Assembly (NCBI GenBank): GCA_018389105.1
Contig: JACATO010000049.1
Location: 1,240,001-1,304,000, forward strand
Direction of reading: 5' to 3'
DNA: 64,000 bases
Source: Nautilus pompilius
Lineage: Eukaryota > Mollusca > Cephalopoda > Nautilida > Nautilidae
Part shown: positions 1-11,860 of the stretch, one piece after another
How positions within the stretch are numbered: the stretch's first letter is position 1
Layout of the letters: each line of letters opens with the position of its first letter
The notes under the pieces: generated by a model
The model's database searches: none
What the model was told of the DNA's origin: nothing
Seen by the model: the letters and a program-made list of their open reading frames with translations, nothing else
Position numbers and translations under genes: made by a program

Positions 1-1378
1 AACCCACAACCCAAGTGTCCCATGTGAACACTAACACCCGAGCCACAAATTGGTATTCATTGGATTGATACACTGTTTCAACTTAACCTTAATCATTTAT
101 GGGGATAGGGTAGGTTCTGGTAGGGACAAGGATTGAAATGTCTTGATTCTCTGTCCTGAGAAATACCTCTGACTATAAAGTCTTCCCATGTATATAAGAC
201 TTGGTCAAACCATTTTTGGCAGCATGAAGTTCTGCCTTGTTTTTTATTGGATCATAAATGTTATATCATAGTCTGATTTCCTCTTATCCATGTGTGAGAG
301 CTTCCTTTAATTCCATGATATTAACAGGATACTTAACCCAGATGGCTGCCATGAGTATTTTATCAGATTTATATCATGGCTTTAGGGTGCCCAGGAAAGA
401 GAGTTTGAAATGCTTTAATTCGTTTTACAGGATTGGTAAGAGTTGTGGCATGTGTTGGTACAATGATAAATGCTTTTAAAATGGTACTATACCAATCTGA
501 AATGTGATAATGTTCTAGAAAACCAATTCTCTCTTTGAACCTACCATATTACAGACCATACAGTAACACTTCTTGATTTCATATTGACCATGGGCTAAAA
601 ACATTGGAGTTTTTTTTTTTTTTTTTCCTGTTGGACAGTTGGGAAGTTACAGACAGGCTACACACCTTCCCCTCTGTAACCAAATTGGAGGTGACATTGG
701 GTTCTTAAGCTTATTTCTGTTGTATGGGTGGTATTAGCAGGAAAATTTTGGTGGTAATTGCAAGCATTACAAGTAATGGCACCACATTCTTCAAGTGTTA
801 TTGTTGAAAGCCTTGTTGCTTTGTTATCACAGTCTCATTGATGATATTGGCCTATATCATGATCTCTGATGAAGGAGAAATATTGTGGGAACTGCCTATT
901 GTCAGCATGGTGATAGTGCACATTACTTATCTGCCAACCTAGACATCATATCAGAAATATGTCAGTTTTGGTCTGATTCATTGCTGGAAGTAATATTTTG
1001 AATAAAGTAGTAACTTTGTATGTTTTTGTGTGTGGAATAAAAGAATTCTTATAAAAGCAAACTGATATAGAATTACATATTGTATTAAATCAACTCCATC
1101 TTGGTTTGTGGTCCAACATTTTCCGATGGGAAGTATATCTTTTCTGTGTTTGCAGGCAGAAGCTTCTAGTTTGTGATTGAAATGCATAGTAATAGTACAC
1201 TGTGGTGTTGCGTTACACTAAACAATTCGTTGCTTTGGCATAGGTACACTTATTTTTAGAAATGACTGATTGAAAGAATGTTTTCAAACAATGATTTTAC
1301 TTTCATAATATCATGTGAAATACCTTTTTTTTTTTCTTGAGTTTCAGTTCTGACAACTACACTTATTACTGTTTTCAG
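1..1378 (+). other. Non-coding DNA upstream of the first visible RPL24 exon
   Basis: No coding exon could be supported here. The stretch ends in a pyrimidine-rich tract and a CAG acceptor at 1376-1378, so at least its right part is an RPL24 intron. The start of RPL24 (roughly the first 28 residues, which carry the zinc-binding region in the family) is not found, so it lies before position 1. A T-run near 610-627 is the only low-complexity feature. Confidence 0.6.
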
Positions 1379-1626
1379 GTCTTTCAGTTTCTGAACTCCA
1401 AATGTGAGAGATCTCACAAAATGAAAAGGAACCCACGAAAAATTAGTTGGACTGTTCTTTATCGGCGAAAGCACAAAAAGGGGCAGACCGAGGAGGTTTC
1501 CAGGAGGAAAACTCGGAAGACTGCAAAATTTCAACGAGCCATTGCTGGTGCAACTCTTAGTGACATTCTAGCCAAGAGGAATCAAAAGCCTGAGGTCAGG
1601 AAGGCTCAAAGGGAACAAGCAATTAG
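1379..1626 (+). CDS. RPL24: Ribosomal protein L24 (eL24), internal exon
   Basis: This exon encodes the core of large-subunit ribosomal protein eL24, which sits at the subunit interface of the cytosolic ribosome. The reading starts [20 protein letters not shown] and continues through the family hallmarks [32 protein letters not shown] and [19 protein letters not shown]. It begins after an acceptor (ttttcag) and ends AATTAG before gtatttg, leaving two bases that complete an Arg codon with the next exon. About 83 codons; the N-terminal exon is outside the window. Identity rests on near-continuous agreement with the known family and is very secure. The gene runs convergent to the anoctamin gene downstream. 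Confidence 0.97.
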
Positions 1627-3514
1627 GTATTTGTTGCATGTATTTTTCTGACAGTATTGTTGACAATGCATTTCAACAACACCACTATTGCATATGGAAA
1701 AAAATGGAAATTTTATTTAAATAAGTAACTACAGAGTTGTGGATTATATAATTTTCCACTAGATGTTCAAACCGTTAAAGTGTGTTGAACTTGATGTTTG
1801 AAGAAGGTGGATGCTCTGACTGTTCCAAACCAGTTTTCTTTATAAAGAAAACTGAGAGTTGTGATTTGACTTGGTTCTTGTTTAATCTTTCAATTTAACA
1901 ACTTTGCTGAAAGCTTTGAATTTTGCCATTTTCATCTGCATATTATTCATTGTTTAGAAACAAAACCTTTGTCTTGGTTAGTTGAATGTTGCACAGGTAT
2001 TTCTTATAAACTACATTGAAGAACTGTAATTATGAAATAATTAAAAAGAAAGGTTCCATTTACTCATATTCTTCAAGACTCTGCCTTTTAGCTCCTGGTG
2101 GGGGGGATCACTATATTCAGCTGAAACTTGTATTACATGTATTTATACATTCATAGTTCCAAGTTGTAAAATAATGGTTTCTGCATCCATCTAACAGAAG
2201 TAAATGTTTTTGACCAACCTGTATCAAGTTTGTGAATATTTTTTCTTTGCTGATGCTGCACTCAAAGCAGTACCTCCACCTTGATCACAAAACTCGTCAA
2301 TATTACTTTTTTCCTCTGATAAAGATGAAATCATTTCATCGTTTTCAGGCTCAGTTAAATTGATTACCTGAGCTGTTGTAAACTTTCAAATCATGTTCAT
2401 ACCGTGTGCTATATTGTTGCTTTGTCCGTTCATGTTTTAGCTCATAAAATCTGCAGTATTTTTATAAATTTTCAGCAAAGGCTGGTCAAACAGTAGCAGC
2501 TGCCATTTGCAAATGAATGTCGCCAGAGTGCTTTAGGTTTCTAAGAAAGCCAAGTAAATGATGGTTACACAAAGCATGTGCTCAGAGACATGGAATATAG
2601 ATATCAGTTGGCAGGTTCAAAAGGTTTAATTTAGTGTAACTGCTTTATTCATCTCATTAGATTCTTGTCCAACTCTGGCGTTATTCCTTTCCATAGTAGA
2701 CATCTCTGAATTTTACATGCCTAAAATGGGCAGACTATTTTCAAGGTAGTTACACACACACCTGATTGAAATTATAAAGAATAAGAAATTGCTCAAATAG
2801 CAAACTGACTTAGCAAACATAGCTCAATGATCCAAATGAAAAGAAAATATGTCCAGAAAAATTCCGTTTAAGCAGAAATTCAATAATGTAGAATAAAATC
2901 ACTCACTCCCAGGAAGTGATTGCTCGTTGTTGCAATCACTGAAGCATGCCACTGCTCAGAAATGATACAGAGCTGGCAATAGGAGTGGGTTTCCACTCTG
3001 TAACCAGAAAAGATTTTGCTGCCACTCCTGGAGCACAACACAGCATACAAGCTGCCTTTCTCCCCTCTGGCCTTGGTGGTTGTGCTGCACCTGACTGTCA
3101 CTTTCTTTGTTGTTCAGCCGAAAGTCTGTCTTGGTGTAGACACATTAAAGGAAGGTCTAATTTTGAATAGCCAGTCTCTTAGGATCGTCAGAAAGATGCC
3201 AATACTAATTCAGTTTTGGATCTCTTTTGAGTCTTGCTGTTTGATACCTCTGCCATGTTCAATCTATTGTCTGTACTCCAAAAAATCATTGATAGATGAA
3301 ACAATAAAAGCACAGTGATGTTTACTGCTATGAAAGCCTTTATCTCAGTGGTGATGGTGTCCATGTGTTGTCTGGTGCGGTTGCCTGCCTCTCTATTTCC
3401 TTAGCATAACGATGTGATAGAAAAAATCTCCAGGATGAATTGATTAAAAAGAAGTCAACTTGTTTGGTGGCATCAGGACATAATTTTCAAAGTGATGGGC
3501 TGGGAAAGTGGTAG

Positions 3515-4641
3515 TACAGTTGTCCCACGGTATTCACGGGGGTTACATTCCTGGAGCACCCGCAAAGAGTGAAAAACCACGAATATTGGACGTGATCCAT
3601 AAAAATGCCTATAAACGTCAAAATATAAGTCAATATATAATAATAATTTAATAAAAAATACAGTAAAATGTACAGGTACTCACCAATAATGAATGATACT
3701 GATTGAAGAAGATGATGATGAATAGGCTGTGCAGTAAGATAAAGATAATGACTGCACAGCAAAGCAGAGAATTTAAAGCTGCTCAGGTTGTGCCTCTTCT
3801 TCAGGCGCTTTAGGAGGAGTCACATCTTCTTGCAAGGCGTTCTTGGTGGCCTTGAGGAATATTGTGATGGCAAGTTGCTGTCACTGTTTCTTCATGGTGG
3901 TGAGGAGGGTTTTATATGTCTGCATGGCAGCATCGATGGCATTTTTAAATTGGAGAGACCAAACCATAGAGGGATCCCATGTTTCAGCCTTCCCTTGCAA
4001 CTCCTTTGCTGTCCTCATAAGGTCGGCAGATGCTCCAGTGTTGGGGGGCCCCCCCCCTCCTTGCTCTGGATCTGTTGCTTCCTCGTCCATCAGGGGTTCA
4101 TAGTGGGCATCGATGAGGTTGTCAAAACCTTTGCCAGTCTCACCACCTTGTTGGCAGCCTCGTGCTGAATTTCTTCAGGTGAGAAGCCCTTGTAGTCATG
4201 GACACATTCTGGCCACACCTTCTTCCAGCATGCGTTGAAGGTTTGGGCGGTGTCTTAGGACTTTAAGAAACATGCTGCAAAAAAAACAACACTCAGCGAA
4301 ACACTTGAGATAGCTACATGCGGTAAACTGGGATGATGCTGGGCTGCTGGGCTGCATCTGCCTGAGACAGCGCCTAGTGGGCAGCAGCCAATCAGCAGCG
4401 AGGAGAAATGAATGACACTCTCAGATTGGCTACTTTCAAACCTCCAGCCAATAGCGTTTATTTTATATTGAAATTTTGCTGAATTTACTTTAGTATTTAT
4501 ATTACAAAATTAGTAAATTATATTTTTATTAATAATTTAGCGTTAAAAAGCATGAAAAAATATATATTGCCACGAAAAAAGCCATTAAAAAATTGTGGAA
4601 GATATTTGTGATTCCGCGAATATGCGGGGGTTTCACGAACA
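3515..4641. mobile_element. Pogo/Tigger-like DNA transposon, 3' terminus missing
   Basis: The left end reads TA then CAGTTGTCCCACGG, the CAGT start and TA target site typical of pogo/Tigger elements. About 150 bp at the left (3517-3665) and about 350 bp at the right (4287-4640) match the shorter element at 32998-33587, so the two belong to one family. This copy keeps roughly 620 bp of internal DNA that the shorter one lacks, including a transposase remnant on the - strand. The last 80 bp or so, ending in the CTG terminus in the other copy, is absent after 4641. Confidence 0.75.
3780..4270 (-). pseudogene. Pogo-like transposase C-terminal remnant
   Basis: On the - strand a broken reading includes FNACWKKVWPECVHDY near 4195-4240, which resembles the segment after the DDE domain in Tigger/jerky-type transposases. 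Downstream pieces include ATDPEQGG and AKELQGKAETWDPSMVW (3930-4085). The frame is interrupted by stops and shifts, so it is not functional. It lies inside the element at 3515-4641 and explains the open frames seen there. Family assignment is from motif memory; the closest subfamily is not known. Confidence 0.55.
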
Positions 4642-5477
4642 ATCATCTTCCTTGTGGTCACTGTCAGCTCAGTTAAATGAGGTTTCCAGGGTATGCGTGC
4701 TAGGAACCCCTTTATCTTCACCTTGCATATCATAATTATGATCACTACAACAGAGCTCTCACAGGTAGGTATGCTTTCATGACAAAAAAAAAGTGATAAA
4801 GATAGATAAGTGATAATGTGGACTAGCATCCATGTCTGCTTTCTATAGTATAAGGTGAAAGTGATCATTAAATGACTCATTAAAGCCTGTCCGAAAAAGT
4901 GGTCAACTTGTCCCAGAAAGTATTAAATCACTTGTTTTAAAATCCTTAGCGTAATAATTCCAGCTTTGTTTTTATTATTTCCTGAACAAATCTGACAGGA
5001 TCTTGTATCAGGCAATGTAACCAATGTTGTCATTGCCTATTTGTTATGCTGTAAGTACAAGCAGGCTTTGGTGAGGGGCTGCGATTTGTAGCTGCTGTGG
5101 GAACTAACCAGACAAAGATAAGGAGGATTGATTGGCAAGTTCATGGGAGGCAACTGTCCTAGAATCAGTAAATAAATAAATGTTGCTGAGACTAAGAAGG
5201 AATCAGAATCCCATGTGAACCAATAAAATATTTTACTGCAAATAATAAATAGACTTTTAAATTAGTTTTACTACTAAATCTTTGTTATAGGCATATACAG
5301 TGATAAACAAAAATATCAAAAGTAAAGTTTTGCAAAGCACTTGAAATTAATTTCTTAATGTGGAGTTTGTGTCAAAAATTTCATTTAATTTTCATATTTT
5401 AATATTTAGCCAGGCTGCATGAATACACATCAAACATTTTATCAACAATTCAGTTCAAATATTTTTTTCTCTTTTAG

Positions 5478-5529
5478 AGCTGCAAGGGAGAAACAAAAGG
5501 CAAAGGAAGCTGCCAAGAAAGCTGTAAAG
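5478..5529 (+). CDS. RPL24: Ribosomal protein L24 (eL24), internal exon
   Basis: A 52-bp exon between ctcttttag and gtatgg. Its first base completes the Arg codon begun in the previous exon, then it reads AAREKQKAKEAAKKAVK, the basic Lys/Ala-rich helix that follows the core in eL24. It ends in phase 0 and joins the terminal exon in frame. Confidence 0.93.
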
Positions 5530-7208
5530 GTATGGAAACTTTTTATCGAAAAGCTGCTGAAATTTCCAGTTTGACATGCATGGTTTTAATAATAAGTTTA
5601 ATTTTATTCTTGTTAATCCAAATGATGCCTCAAAACCTTGAGGTAGCACTCATCAGTTAACAAAAGAGCAACTGTTTATTCTGGAATCATAAATAACTGA
5701 AAAAATGGATTAGGATTATTACTGTGTATAATGCAGAAATCAAACTGCCAACTGTGATATCCAGTGATCCAGTGTCTCAAAATGCACCCTACACCATGAC
5801 AGATGCCATGTTTTGTTATACCTCTCACTGAGAGCACCACACCATACATGACTGCTCTTTGTAAACCTAAACTCATCACAAAAAAGTGTTCTCCAAAATT
5901 GGGAAGCTTGCATCTGCATTATCTGTGCACAATTGCATTAAATTGTCTGGGTTTAGCTTCTATCATCCTTCTCATAGCACAGTTTCCTTTCTGTTAATTT
6001 GGGTGTCCACAATGCACACAGATGGTTGTCATCTTTTGAGTTGGATAATCAAGTCACTGGAGTTTCCTGATGGATTTTGTCATCCTATTGCCCAACTATG
6101 AACCCCTCTTTCAAGCTTCAGTGGTCCTGTGAATTACCTGTTCTTATAGCTTGTAGTCTTGTGACTGGAATATCCTATTTGTGTCTGAGGAGAGAGTATT
6201 TAATGAGTGGTTTCTGTATGCATAAGTAAAGGTATAAGAATATCTGATGAAAAAAATTGCACAATTCCATATGCACTTAGACTTAAAAATGTCATGTCAT
6301 CTCATTTTGGTGACAAAAGCAGATTAACTTTAAAACCAATGTAGTGATGATCAACTTGATAAACAGTAAATTAAATGTTTTAACTTTTTTGGTACTAATC
6401 AGTGACCTGTTATACCTTAATGCCAACTTATTAATGAAACAAGTAGAGATAATACCTTACTTTGATATGTGCATGTGGTAAACTATATTTAAAAAATTCC
6501 ACAGTTTTTAAATTATTTATTGTCTAGGGCAGTGGTGGTGATTCTGGAAGCGTTGAGAATAGTTCTAACCAGATATAAATACAATCTGCCTATATCTTGT
6601 CTTGGTGTGCCATCAGTTATTGATTCTGAAGAGTATTAGCCCAAAATAATATACTAAATGGGAATTTCTATTTTTTTTTTTTAAATGAGGAAAATATCCA
6701 TGAGAGAAGCTAAGTGTTAGGCTTCCACGCTTGTGTTAGTAATATTTCTTATCCAACAGAGAGATTTATTTCATGTTGGAAATAGTTTCATGAACAGTTG
6801 ATTTTCTATAATGGATTTCAAAGGCTGACTTGCTTGGAAGTATTATCCTATGAAGCTTTAAGGTGTGAAATTAAAGTTTGGATAGTATGAACATGGAGTA
6901 AAGGTTTTGAATTTGTAAAAGAATATCAGGTTTTCATGAAGAGTTCATGCCTGTGGTTCAGTGCATTTTCAGCATCAAAATCAAATGGGAATTACTGAAG
7001 TGCTTTATCAAGCAGGTCCACTTTCTATTTAATGGCAAAAAATGTGAAGCTGTTGACACTCATTTAGTAAATCTAGCTGCTTCATTAGTATCTTCCATCA
7101 CAAAACAACAATCAAAGGGCAGATAACTAATATACTGGAGTTTTAAAAAAGTAGAATCTGTTATGTTCCTAATTTGTCTATAATATGCATTTTTAAATTA
7201 TTTTTAAG
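5530..7208 (+). other. RPL24: RPL24 intron
   Basis: A 1.68-kb intron bounded by gtatgg and tttttaag. No exon, repeat or RNA gene could be supported inside it. Confidence 0.7.
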
Positions 7209-7292
7209 AATGCAGCTTTGAGGGCACAGCAGAGACAGCGACCTGCGAAAAACATTCAGAGCAGAGCACCACGTGTTGGAGGGAAGCGCTGA
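7209..7292 (+). CDS. RPL24: Ribosomal protein L24 (eL24), terminal exon
   Basis: Reads NAALRAQQRQRPAKN then IQSRAPRVGGKR and a TGA stop at 7290-7292. The terminal APRVGGKR is the conserved end of eL24. The segment joining the basic helix to this end is shorter than in vertebrates. The acceptor is ttatttttaag. The 3' untranslated region is very short, with a polyadenylation signal 32 nt past the stop. Confidence 0.95.
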   Translation, partial: NAALRAQQRQRPAKNIQSRAPRVGGKR

Positions 7293-7323
7293 GTTCCTAG
7301 TTCTGTAAATCCTAGTTCTGTAA

Positions 7324-7334
7324 AATAAAATAAA
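7324..7334 (+). promoter_or_regulatory. RPL24: RPL24 polyadenylation signal (overlapping AATAAA pair)
   Basis: Two overlapping AATAAA hexamers start at 7324 and 7329, about 30 nt after the RPL24 stop codon. The spacing is right for a ribosomal protein transcript with a minimal 3' UTR. Confidence 0.8.
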
Positions 7335-7389
7335 TATGGTGGTACTGTTTGTTATTTTTGACAGTACAGTCACTAGCCATCTATATAAA

Positions 7390-10321
7390 CAGGTTCCTAC
7401 CTTTCCGGATTTTCCGTAATTATTCCTGATGCAGTGGTGAGATTACGGAAAATCGGTCATGCCTTTTCCCAAGCCCCCTTTTTTGGCAGTGTGGAATGAA
7501 TTTCAAATATAGTTTTCACAATGGCTGTCATTTCTTCTGAAATAAAAGATCACTTCTCATTGGATAGCGCTGTGATGAAAGTAGTGTTGGGGAAGCTCCC
7601 AGTTCCCCAAAAATTTACCTCGTTGTACAAAAGGCACTGTAATTTTCCGTTGGGATTTTTTTGTATTTAAAATTTAACTGCCACAACGGCGTCTGTCTTC
7701 TTCCCGCCAGGCTGCTTCATTCAAATCCATTGGCTCATTCATATTGATTGATTGACACTAGTAACAGCCACTGCGCCGATTGGCTAGCAATCACATAAAT
7801 ACGAGCAAGCCTGTACCCATTGGGCAGAGCGGGAGGGACTGTAGTTTGTTTCTATCACGGGTCGCAGCAGACAGCCAATCAAATTTGACATAAGATTCAT
7901 ACAATGCCTTCATCTTCATAGTTCAAAATAAGAGCGGTTCCGTGTGTGTGTGGTATGTTGTCGGATTGAGAACATGAAAAGGTGAAAACAAAATGGAAAT
8001 TGAGTGAGTATGCTACAATTTGGCTTCCAGTACAGAATTATTGTGGACACTCAGCAAATCAGTTTAAATTATTGGCGATCAGTCATGGCTTCCAGTGCAA
8101 AAAAAATGGATACTTCAGAAATTCAGGCCAGAATATAAGGATTTGTATCCATTCTCAACAGCATCCAAACTTATTGAATGCAATGCCTACTGTACGGTTT
8201 GTGATTCTGAGATTTCCATAGGACATGGAGGTAAGGATGATATCCGTCGTCATGATTTTCCCAGAAACACCAGAGAAAAAATAAACTCAGAACTGATCAG
8301 CCGAGTTTGGCATCATTTGTGCAAAAACACAGCAGTGATCAGGATGTTTTTATGAAAGCAGAGTTGCTCTCTCTTAAATTTGTAACCAAACACAACTTGC
8401 CTTTGACTGTTTTAGATCATGCTGGTGCACTCTTTAAGAAAATGTTCCGTGATTCAAAAATGCTGCGCACATTCTCTTGTGGTAGATCTAAAGCATCTGA
8501 AATGGTAAAATGCTTGGCCAAAGACCTGGAAGAAATAACTACCAAACAGCTACAGCAGCAGCCATTCAGCCTTTCAACAGATGGTAGTAATGATTCAGGC
8601 GAGAATCAGTTGTATCCAATTGTTGTCATTTTTTGATGAAGAGGTTGGACGTGTTGTTACAGATCTTTTATTATTGAAGCCATGTCTTGACTCATCAACA
8701 GGGGTAAATATTTTCAATCTCCTTGATCAGGAGCTTTTGAAAAGAACATTTCATGGGAAAACTGCCATAATGGTGCTGCTCATGTTTGTGAAAAAAATTA
8801 TGCCACCCAGTTAATTGGCTGTCCATGCCATCTGTTACATTCAGCTGCCAAAGTGGCTGCAAAGGAGCTGCATGTGGATATACCCCAGACTTTAATTGAT
8901 ATATACTTCTATTTGGACAAAAGTAGCAAGAGGAGACAGGAACAAAAATTCACAAGATTTTGAAATATGAAGCCACATGGTGGCTTTCCTTGCTGGACTG
9001 CATTCAATGACTTTTGGAGCAATGGACAGCTCTACAGGCATTCTTTGAAATTGAAATGAGTGCCATCAAGCCTAGACACATCCAACAAACCAAATATGAT
9101 AGACTCGGGAACATTAATGCTTTTTTCAAGGACAGTGCTAGCAAGCTATATTGCCTGTTTCTGGTAGATAATTTTCAAATATTTGTCAATGCAAACCTAC
9201 ACCTCAGATCCACCAATTGTCTCAACACTTGACAGAAGTCCTCTCAGACTTGCTGTTGAGGTTTGTGAAGCCAGGTGTAATTATTTCATCTGCTGAAAAT
9301 ATCTTCCAGCTCAAGTACTCTTCAAGGGATCTGCAGCTTAACAGGAAAGAGTTGGCTATTGGTTCTGAAACCAGAAAATACTTGCAACAGCAGGAAAAAG
9401 GACATATTTATTGATGTTCGTAAATTCTATTCAGAGGCCACCAATTACAAACTTGTTAAATTCCCATTGATGGATGATTTTCTGGATAATGCAAGAGTTT
9501 TAGATATTCTACAAAAATCCAGGCACAAATTTGGAATGTTGAAGTTCTTTATCAACAGGTTTCCTGTACTGCTTCCAGAGAATTGTGATCTCAATGACCT
9601 TGAGAATGAAGTTTAGAATTGACCAATTAAGATTCTAGCAGAAATTAGGGTTGACAAACAATGGAACATGATCTCACGTGAAATCTGCATATGGGCACTT
9701 GAGCTATTCAACCTTGGCCTATGTCATGAAGGGCTTGTGTGTAATGCCCCATTTCAATGCTGATAGTGAATGTGTATTCAGTTTAGTGCGAAAAAATGAC
9801 AGCTTTTCGACCGACCTCAATCAAAACACTTGGTGCATATGGCTTTAGAGGATTGGTTTGTCATCACGTAGAATTTTCAACTAAACTACTGAGCAAAGCC
9901 AAACATGCATATTGTGCCAGTATCAAACAATGAGTTGGCAAATGAACTTGAAATGTACACCTAATATATATATATATTGTGTACAGAATGTTTGAATGAT
10001 AATTCTTTCTTTTTGTTGGGAGACTTGTGCGAATATGGTGTGGAATGGACACCATGGAAAATAAATACAAACACTCAGTCAATACAGAATATGGAACTGT
10101 TCAAGTACAGACTGCAGAGATGTGTCCACAATTTACATTGTTATGTCACTTGGTGGGAATGTGCTGGAGCCATAACTAGATAACTTTTAAAGACTGTTTA
10201 TTGGCTGTGATACAATCATTTGCCTCTGGGGGTGTTGTGGAGTGCACATTGTGTATGTCTGTAATGTCATTGCAGATTAGTTATTCCTGATTTTGGTTTC
10301 AGCGGGTAGGAGGAACCTCTG
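7390..10321 (+). mobile_element. hAT-superfamily DNA transposon, decayed
   Basis: The region contains the broken hAT transposase at 8085-9930. Candidate terminal inverted repeats are CAGGTTCCTACC at 7390 and its relative at the right, which read on the - strand from 10321 gives CAGAGGTTCCTCCTACCC. They agree apart from small insertions. No matching 8-bp target duplication is evident, so the ends are provisional. The element lies between the convergent RPL24 and anoctamin genes. Confidence 0.55.
8085..9930 (+). pseudogene. hAT-family (BED zinc-finger type) transposase pseudogene
   Basis: Pieces in several frames follow the order of a hAT transposase. A BED-like zinc finger region (CTVCDSEISIGHGGKDDIRRH, near 8190-8260) is followed by KFVTKHNLPLTVLDHAG, SCGRSKASEMVKCLAKDLEE, QPFSLSTDGSND (the first catalytic Asp region), FFDEEVGRVVTDLLLLKPCL and GCPCHLLHSA-like sequence. 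Near 9755-9850 a C-terminal dimerisation-type piece reads NADSECVFSLVRKNDSFSTD. Stops and frameshifts separate nearly every block, so the gene is dead. Confident as a hAT relic; no subfamily named. Confidence 0.85.
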
Positions 10322-11626
10322 TGACTGTCAGACAAAATCAGTCAATTCATACTATGTATTTAAAACAATGGCAGTTGTACTTTAATAGACAAAACTGATT
10401 ATAAATACAGAGTACTGGTATATGTAATAAAACCGACAAGGCACAAATCATGGCAACATTTCCATATAGCAAAATTCAGTCAACTCTTATGTATTGAACA
10501 ATCCCCTCTCTCTTAATGTGATGTGCTAACTTTAGCATTTTTACCAAAGAATTTCCACTATAATCTACTTGTTTCTGGACTGGAGCCTTATACAAGTGGC
10601 CAGCAAATTTAAAGGTTGGATGTAGCACTAAATTTGGTGAGATTCTATTTAAAAGCAGAAGTCTCAAAGAAAAACTGGGAGGCGGTTCGCATGCAAGGTA
10701 CAGTCTTTTTTCAGTATAAGATAATCCAGTACACGATTATAAGCAATAACAATGTAATAACTGACAACAAAAATCACCATAACAGTATTAATTTGTGCAT
10801 ATCAAACTGTTAGAAAAAAATTCATAAACAGATATAACAAAAGAACTTGTGGCAGGGTTTTCTGTAATATTAAAATACCCCCGCTGCACATCACCCAGTG
10901 GAGGAAGGAATCTCATTAATGTACTTTTAAAAAATTTTTCTTTGGAGTATTTAATGGCTAAAGACGCTTAAGCATGTAACATTGAAATATCTGACAATAT
11001 AAAAGCAATGGACCAAAGGTGAAAGGTGGTTCATCAGTATTCATTACGTCACTCAAAGGTACAAGGAAAAGGTTTTGAAGGTTATCAAATTAGAAAATAT
11101 TATGGGTATTGGTGTATCTGAATGTAAAATAGGTTGATGGAAATGAAATATTTATACAGTAGTAGTAGTAGTATAGATGCAAACACTTGGGAAGGAAAAA
11201 CAAACTAAAGGTCAACCAAAACGCTGCATTCATAGTTGGGGAAGTTCCTGTGCACCTTTTTTGTTTTCTCCATTCTTGAGTCATGGCGTTGATTCGGATT
11301 GGCTATGAGTTTAATATCCTAGTACCTTCACACTGAATGGGGTGAGATGGAAAATATATACCGCCATAAATCTTTATCCCAACCCAGAGCACAGGAAATT
11401 AATACAACTTGGACAAAAGGTAGAAATCTGTATAATACAGACACTCAGCTGTCTTACATCAATAAGGTGAACCAAAGAGAAGTTCACTGATTATCAAAAA
11501 TATAAACAGACTAGCTTTATCATAAAAAGAATAAAATGCTAAAGTTTCAGAAATTCCTTCCAAAGTTTGCAGGTATTCTAGTCCTAGCTGCTGAGAGTGA
11601 CAACTGTAAATGCCGATAAAAAATGA
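10322..11626. other. Intergenic DNA and probable anoctamin 3' UTR
   Basis: Lies between the hAT element and the anoctamin stop codon at 11627. It contains a short TAG run near 11160-11175 and otherwise nothing recognisable. The anoctamin 3' UTR must start here on the - strand, but I could not fix its polyadenylation site. Confidence 0.6.
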
Positions 11627-11860
11627 CTACACCGTGGTGGTACGATCCAAGCTTGTCTGACTGCGTGTCTCATGGTCAAACTTGTTCAGGGAGCTTAGCA
11701 GAAAGGTTCCAACTGCAGTTTCTTCACGAGCTCGCTTCAGCTCAGTCTCCAGAATGACAGAGTTTGTGATGTAGGCTTCTTGGTGAATCTGCTCCTTGAT
11801 CTTGTTTGGCATATCCGGAATGAGCCAGGCCAACAAACTTGTAAGTACAATGACAAAGTT
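11627..11860 (-). CDS. Anoctamin exon 24 (terminal)
   Basis: After the acceptor ggtttcag it reads [20 protein letters not shown], the last membrane helix followed by the conserved IPD motif. A hydrophilic tail follows and ends [11 protein letters not shown] before TAG. The Thr-Thr-Val end fits a class I PDZ ligand (S/T-x-V), so tethering to a PDZ scaffold is possible; that is inference. Confidence 0.95.
   Translation of the reverse strand, partial: NFVIVLTSLLAWLIPDMPNKIKEQIHQEAYITNSVILETELKRAREETAVGTFLLSSLNKFDHETRSQTSLDRTTTV

Larger units (their letters stand above)
1627..5477 (+). other. RPL24: RPL24 intron
   Basis: A 3.85-kb intron from gtattt to ttttag. It hosts a pogo-like DNA transposon remnant (3515-4641). 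Introns of ribosomal protein genes often host snoRNAs, but I found no convincing pair of C and D boxes here. The rest is AT-rich DNA without recognisable content. Confidence 0.75.

Noticed and set aside
6340..6420. Possible C/D snoRNA in an RPL24 intron (GTGATGATC start)
   Set aside because: A C-box-like word is present but no D box or closing stem was found.
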